This document shows, piece by piece, positions 59,031 to 64,000 of a stretch of DNA of 64,000 bases (the first letter of the stretch is position 1; each line of letters begins with the position of its first letter). This DNA is from Cristatella mucedo. Taxonomy: Eukaryota; Bryozoa; Phylactolaemata; Cristatellidae. The stretch lies in contig WPIO01000065.1 in NCBI GenBank assembly GCA_009760855.2, forward strand, positions 1,221,501 through 1,285,500, read 5' to 3'. The position numbers were made by a program, and so were the translations under genes. The notes beneath the pieces are model-generated. The model did no database searches. It had not been told where the DNA came from and saw only the letters and a program-made list of their open reading frames with translations.

Positions 59031-59298
59031 CAGCGATATAATCTTTAGGTTTATTAAAGTAATTTAAACCAGGAATGCATATTTTAAATTCGCAAAATAA
59101 ACATTCTTCCATTTCTAATACGTATAAGCCCAGTAGACATTGCGCTTCATATTGCGGAAGGATCTCATCTTCAATCAAGCGTCTAGACCATATGCATTTT
59201 ATCTCTGCAAGTAATTTAGACTCACTATCGTGAATCCCACCATCAGGACTATAACGATAGCATTCATCTGTAGAGAAGCATGCAGTAGCGTTTGTCAT
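59005..59298 (-). pseudogene. YqaJ/lambda-exonuclease-like nuclease, C-terminal part
   Basis: PD-(D/E)xK nuclease pattern: YSPDGGIHD, then LLAEIKCIW (the ExK), then QYEAQCLLGLYVL, matching the YqaJ order D ... ExK ... Q. The N-terminal third expected of YqaJ proteins is absent. In viruses these enzymes act in DNA recombination or processing. Confidence 0.5.
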
Positions 59299-59329
59299 GA
59301 TACTTTAAAATTTTACGTCTGGTAACATT

Positions 59330-59545
59330 ACGACTATTGGTTTAAACGTTTTTTCCAAAAAGTAGTGGTGCTCTTAATTCTTTAGATCGGTTTCTTATAT
59401 ATTTCTCAACTTTTCTAGAGACCATTTCTTTAATCTTTTTTTCGTCAGCTTTTACATTTCCAAAGACTACATCATTGCCTAGTATCGAATATGCTTCAGA
59501 TCCACCGATGTTACTAAACACTCATCGCGACTTTGCTCCATTTAT
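59330..59545 (-). pseudogene. Small basic protein, frameshifted
   Basis: Begins MEQSRDEC, shifts frame near 59515, then continues with GGSEAYSILGNDVVFGNVKA, SRKVEKYIRNRSKELRAPLL and a stop. Lies just downstream of the capsid gene. No domain recognised. Confidence 0.4.
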
Positions 59546-59567
59546 CTACAATAAAAAGTAGTTTAAA

Positions 59568-61122
59568 TTAATCGATGGGAATTTGAACTTCGGGTGATTT
59601 CAATGTTATGAAAGCAGCACCATCGCCATTAAAGATGAGATCTAGTTCAGTTTCAGAAACGAAAATGTTGTGAATTTCATATCCGTTAGCAGTTGGGTTA
59701 GACTTATACTTGATAGTGACGTCTAGAACGTCAGTTTTCCCTAGAGATTGCTCTTTTAGTCTGTGATCAACGACGAGGAAAGGACACAGAGCAACGTAAT
59801 CAGGAAGAGCGATTCCAGTTCCAGCTACGTTTTCGCTAACACCTAGGGTCTGTTTCCTAAACTGAGTGAAATCCATGTAAGCCATAGAGCATTGAGCTTG
59901 AGGGAAATTGTTTACGCATATCAATTCTGGGTATTGGCTTCCACCCCCAGGTCGCACTGTAATGCTTTCTACGTTAGCATGATTGAATACTGCAATTATA
60001 CTTATTCGTATTTTGAAATGCAACTAGGAGCAACTTAACTTTTTCATCTTGCGCTCGATAGCTAAGCCTGGACATTTGCTGAAGACCGTCGGTTATAGGT
60101 GAGATTTCTTGCCTTTTATTTCTGTAAATGAGTTTAATTCTACCGTGTTCGACTCTCGCGTTTTATCGATTAGAGATCTCTGTGTCGAGATGCTAGGCTT
60201 AACTTTAGGGATGATTAGATGAAGCTTGTCCAGGAATACTCTAGCACCGCTGGTTGTGTTAGCTGCAGGAGCAGCAGCAGGAGCAGCCGAAAAGTGCAAC
60301 GCATTCACATGTCCAAACGTTTCTCTCTTCAGAGTGAGTTCAATATTTATGTTATAAATGATCTTATCCACGTCTGCGCACAATCCAGAGATCCTATACA
60401 AAGGTATGATTACACTGAAGAATCCATTCGGTTGAGCTTGAGATACTAGTGCTAGCTTTCTCATCGTCCACCCAACATTTGTTGCACCAGCATCAGCGAA
60501 TGCAAGGTTGGTATCAGAGGCCACTGCAACTCCATTACCTCCTACAGCTGGAGGATGGTAATTTGTGTCAGAAGAACCCTTATCCTTTCTTCAAAACGAT
60601 GTTAGCCTTTCACCTCTATTATAATCGTTAGGATACAGCATTGTACCCAGAACTATGGAAGTTATAGCAATTCAATGGTCAGTTTTATAAGATTCAACTC
60701 TTCCAGTTTGCTTCAACTTCAACAAATCCAACTCTTCCAGTTTGCTTCAACTTCAACAAATCCAACTCTTCCAGTTTGCCATCGCATTTGAGCGAAAAAC
60801 CAAGTAGCTCCATTATTAACCAATGTAACATCACCATCAGTAGATGCTTGATAACTAGCATCGCTAACAGCAATACCAACCGTCTGAGCTGCAGCACCCT
60901 TCCACAGATTTATACTTCCTTCAACGAATAAGTAAGCGCCAGACAGTCCAAAGTACTCCGTATTCCTAGCTTCTACGTAGAACCTAATCGGAGTTCCGGG
61001 ATTGATTGCAGTTTCTTGAATTAAATCAGCTGGAGGATATCATAATACTGAATTTTGCAGATGGGTGCCGAAGGCAGTTCTCGATCAGTCATGGGACATA
61101 TCCTATCTACATCCAAATCCAT
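59568..61122 (-). pseudogene. Probable major capsid protein (double-jelly-roll type)
   Basis: About 500 codons on the minus strand from ATG at 61122, in several frames. Features resembling Polinton/PLV/adintovirus capsids: an N-terminal strand block with PGTPIRFYVEARNTEYF and GAYLFVEGSI (near 60990-60920), GFFSVIIPLYRISGL followed by DVDKIIYNINIELTLKR (about 60430-60340), and a second half with VESITVRPGGGSQYPELIC, MAYMDFTQFRK, a PFLVVDHR strand and SETELDLIFNGDG. It ends at the stop at 59568. Breaks: a frameshift near 61025, a 34-bp tandem duplication at 60690-60775, shifts near 60640 and 60530, a stop near 60093 and a shift near 60025. The fold call rests on remembered family patterns, not an alignment. 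Confidence 0.5.
60688..60778. repeat. 34-bp tandem duplication inside the capsid frame
   Basis: CTCTTCCAGTTTGCTTCAAC plus TTCAACAAATCCAA is repeated, with a third partial unit ending in TTTGCCATCGC. Its length is not a multiple of three, so it shifts the frame. Confidence 0.85.
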
Positions 61123-61263
61123 TATCCTTATATAGTAGCTCTTAAAAGTATTTATCTTCTTTTTCTAATGAATAAACCACCACCGATTCAACTTGCTGAA
61201 GCACCACCTTTTTCTATTACTGGAGAAGAGGTTTTATACTAAGGTGGTTCGATCACTCTACTT

Positions 61264-61744
61264 TCAGTTTCCTTTTAATCTTCTCCCTGGTTCTTTCTTA
61301 GCCATGTTCGTTATCAATCTGTCTAATTCTTTATACGTTACGGGATCGTTATTTCTCAGTCTACGTTCATAATTCGCTTCTCCTCTACCCCTCTGCTTTT
61401 CCTTGTATTCATATTCTTCATCTTCTCTTCGTCGAATCATCCTTTTGCTTTTCTGTATCTGCCTTCCGCGAATCGTCTTTTTGCCTTTGCTTCCCTTCAT
61501 CGTTACAAAGTTTTGCAGCCTCCAATCTTTTTCGAGTTTATTTCGCTTCTTTCGCATCTTTATACTCATTGAATTTATTTGCAATTGCAATACCGGCGTC
61601 GACTGCTGTTTTTGCTCCGCTAACAATTGTCAAACCATGTTCCTTAGCAAATTCAACTCCTTTTTAAGCCCACCAATTACTGTGTCAACAGCTCCTGCTC
61701 CAACGATCGTTTTTTCGCTGCCTCCACGCGCTTTAGTAAACCCC
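61264..61744 (-). pseudogene. Gly/Ala-rich then basic protein (minor virion protein?)
   Basis: ATG at 61744 (MGFTKARGGSEKTIVGAGAV), then in a shifted frame FAKEHGLTIVSGAKTAVD and AGIAIANKFNEYKDAKEAK, then a Lys/Arg/Glu-rich tail. It lies just upstream of the capsid gene on the same strand. A small amphipathic-plus-basic protein in this place is reminiscent of adenovirus pVI/pVII-type minor proteins, but that is a guess. Confidence 0.35.
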
Positions 61745-61769
61745 ATCTTGCTCTCTATATTAATTCTTA

Positions 61770-61922
61770 TCTAATTTCAACAGTGACTACGGTTTTCCAA
61801 AAGTAGCAACGTTCTTTCCATTCTGATCCGTTAAACTAAATCTGTAACTCGTTATTTCTTCTAGCGCACCAAGAGTAAGATCTAGAAATGATGGATTATC
61901 AATGTGCATAGCGAGAGAAGAA
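61770..61922 (-). pseudogene. C-terminal fragment of another viral-block protein
   Basis: MHIDNPSFLDLTLGALEEIT, SYRFSLTDQNGKNVATF, then a stop. The 5' part is missing beyond 61925, where composition changes; this marks the broken right edge of the block. Confidence 0.4.
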
Positions 61923-61925
61923 GCG

Positions 61926-63525
61926 TCTTGTCAGCACCCGCGTTTTATCCCGGCTCTTCAGGCATAATAAGTAGGACAGACACGAACACGTAGTGCAGAC
62001 GCCTACTTCAAGCGGTTTAGGACAACGGAGGGCGTTACCGGCGGGCTTTCTTCTAAGCCTAATTCTTTACAGTGTTCACGCACTTGACTGCTATTCGCTT
62101 CACTATAAGATCTATGATACTTTTGGGCGTGTATAGTATCGCTGCCGCTTGGTCTCGCACTGCTCCTCAGGCAGAGCTTTGCTTTTATTCGGTGAAACCT
62201 CGTCTGCTGTCTCGGCAATTCACCCGCCGTTGACCTTACGGTACGAGGCTAGACGTTGACGAAGGACCTCCAAGTTCGTTCTCACCCAAGAATCGTGGCT
62301 TGTCTCGATCGCATTTGCTCGACTGTTTTAGCTTAAAAAATTGTGGGTGGTACACTTAAAGGGTAGTAGCCTTTGTAATATCATTAGAGTCAAGGGTTTC
62401 TGAACCCTCGGCCCGAGAGCGATTCGCCGTTATGGCTGTACCCCAAAATATATAAGCCAAATATGCATCTACTGCCTGTCGCCGGCCCAATTTCACCGCT
62501 GCTTTGTCGATCGAACGCGATGGCAGACCACGCTAAGTGATCCATTCTCTGCTTGCAACCGATACGGACCTCAACCTCGTGGCAGTGGTGCTAAGACGTT
62601 CCGCCCACGGCGGGTTCTCAAGACCGTAGTCAACGAGTCGTGGCAATCCCTATCACTTCGTGTCTTTAGCTGTGAAACGACGCTTGCTCGTAGACATGGT
62701 CTCGGAATGCGCATGACTGGCATATAAGATTACAATGAAACCAGGAGTGTGCAAGAGAAGTCAACTGGCATTTGAATTAAGGAGTGTGCAAGATTAGCCA
62801 ACAGATAGAAACACCCGTTGCACACTAAGACAAATTGTCGCTCGGCTCAGCAATAATCTCGCCATAATCAATGTCACATGCAACGATATCGTCACCGTTT
62901 GATGCTTGTGGGTGCAACGCCATAGTTAAAATCAATCAGTAGTCTTGTAAACCTGAACCAAATGTGGTTTTATGGTTTATTTTGGGTTAATGGTTTTATT
63001 TGCTAATGGGTTTATGGTTGAATGAGTTGATGTTTTGACAAGGGTGAGTCACTACTGGGTGAGGAGGAGGCAGTGGGAAACTTGGCGGAGGGGAGAGCGG
63101 CTGTGCGGTGTAACGCTGCGAGCGCTGACTTAATACACCAGTGTTGGAGCCCCGCCCCTCGGTGTCTGCATTTCGTCGCTTGTGTACAGTCGCGTACTGC
63201 TGTCAGAGCGTCAGACTACACCAGATCAAACCTCCAGCAAATTTACTACAAATCCTGGCTCACACTCAACATTGCACAGGCGATTCCGTTTTGACCATTT
63301 TGATCGTTTTGACTCATGACGTTGGTAAGTTTGAAATGCTCGAACCAAATTTATCGGATATAGAGTTATTGTAATTGAGAGCTGAAGCAAGCGGCCGAAC
63401 TTTATGACGGGATCGTCTCATGTTATCCTGATGTTTTTAGTTCTTAAATTCGCCGTTCTAAACATCTACAGTCGGATATCCTTACATTCACAAATCTCAG
63501 TTCAAACCTGTTACTGCTCTTAATA
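61926..63525. other. Unassigned
   Basis: No protein family or repeat recognised. A short direct repeat AGGAGTGTGCAAGA occurs at about 62742 and 62781. Confidence 0.3.
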
Positions 63526-63526
63526 A

Positions 63527-64000
63527 TAATAATAATAATAATAATTTACTTGATAAAGCGCCCTCAGAGAACTTAATCTCTCTCTAGGCGCTTTACATTT
63601 GCTGTAAAGTGAAATGCCATTGAATGGTAAGTAAAATCATGCTTGAAAAAAATAAACGAAATGAATAATATGGTTAGGGGTGAAATGCACAGGGTCAGCA
63701 TGCAAATGTGGTTAGTGGCAGCAAGCACAGTGTCAGCACGCATAAGCACATCAAGGACGAATCACAGGGACCCTCTAAATGCTGTCCTAAATAAGTGTTT
63801 ATAGGTTCCTTTTAAATGTGGTCAGGTCAGGGGATGTTCTGACGTAGGTCGGCAGGGAGTTCCAGGCTTTGGGAGCATATGAACTAAATGCACGGTCTCC
63901 AAAGGATTTAAGGTTTGTATGAGGTATTTCTAGACTGTTGGATTCCGAAAAGCGGGTGGCGCGATGCTTGGCCTGATGGGGTAGTATATCTGACAGATAG
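63527..64000 (-). mobile_element. LINE family A, 3' end, continues off the window
   Basis: AAT run, hairpin (GCGCCCTCAGAGAACTTAAT, CTAGGCGCTTTAC), 3' UTR, then the start of the RT C-terminus. Very similar to the copies at 51578 and 52555, so these three are probably the youngest. Confidence 0.88.

Larger units (their letters stand above)
54466..61925. mobile_element. Endogenous Polinton/adintovirus-like DNA virus remnant
   Basis: A 7.5-kb AT-rich, densely coding stretch on both strands, unlike its neighbours. Gene candidates: rve-type integrase, capsid-like protein, tail-fibre-like repeats, YqaJ-type nuclease, zinc ribbon, membrane protein and small basic proteins, each with stops or frameshifts. 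The combination of integrase and capsid genes in a compact cluster is characteristic of Polintons, adintoviruses and related Polinton-like viruses. No polymerase B, packaging ATPase or terminal inverted repeat is seen, so both ends are probably lost. Confidence 0.6.

Noticed and set aside
61006-61242. 78-codon plus-strand frame opposite the capsid N-terminus
   Set aside because: The minus strand carries the capsid-like pattern; this frame has only hydrophobic low-complexity content.
1-64000. CRISPR arrays, rRNA genes, prokaryotic operons
   Set aside because: No regularly spaced repeats, no rRNA-like sequence, and clear spliceosomal introns show a eukaryotic nuclear locus.

Overview
The window is nuclear DNA of an invertebrate animal. 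The signs are a many-exon gene with GT-AG introns, an animal-type Dbl RhoGEF, L2/CR1-like LINEs, tRNA-derived SINEs and a Ty3/Gypsy element with a tRNA-iMet primer site. The phylum cannot be fixed from the sequence. Nearly all open frames in the region are shadows or TE debris.

From 577 to 28596 (+) lie the last 20 exons of UDP-glucose:glycoprotein glucosyltransferase (UGGT), the ER folding sensor. Every splice phase agrees, giving 902 residues that end in the ER-retrieval signal REEL. The 5' half of the gene is off the left edge. Its 8.6 kb intron (7491-16135) contains, on the opposite strand, a probable two-exon RhoGEF gene (13716 to 10121). UGGT introns are full of 3' ends of two LINE families, called A and B here, and of two SINE families.

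From 29.2 to 54.5 kb there is no convincing host gene. This is a TE graveyard. LINE A copies sit at 30.6, 33.2, 38.9, 51.6 and 52.6 kb. The copy at 38.9 kb was hit by a Ty3/Gypsy element (40133-46549), which was itself hit by a twin-primed LINE B (41052-42450) and a SINE in gag. The Gypsy element is flanked by LTRs in INVERTED orientation yet carries a 4-bp target duplication. Several CpG-rich blocks (34.5-37.4 kb, 50-51.5 kb) remain unassigned.

From 54.47 to 61.92 kb is an AT-rich, compact, two-strand cluster of decayed genes that looks like an endogenised Polinton/adintovirus-like DNA virus. It holds a DDE integrase, a probable major capsid protein, a tail-fibre-like repeat protein, a YqaJ-type nuclease, a zinc-ribbon protein, a two-helix membrane protein and small basic proteins. 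All longer frames carry stops or frameshifts. No DNA polymerase, packaging ATPase or terminal repeats are visible. The window ends in unassigned sequence and another LINE A copy.
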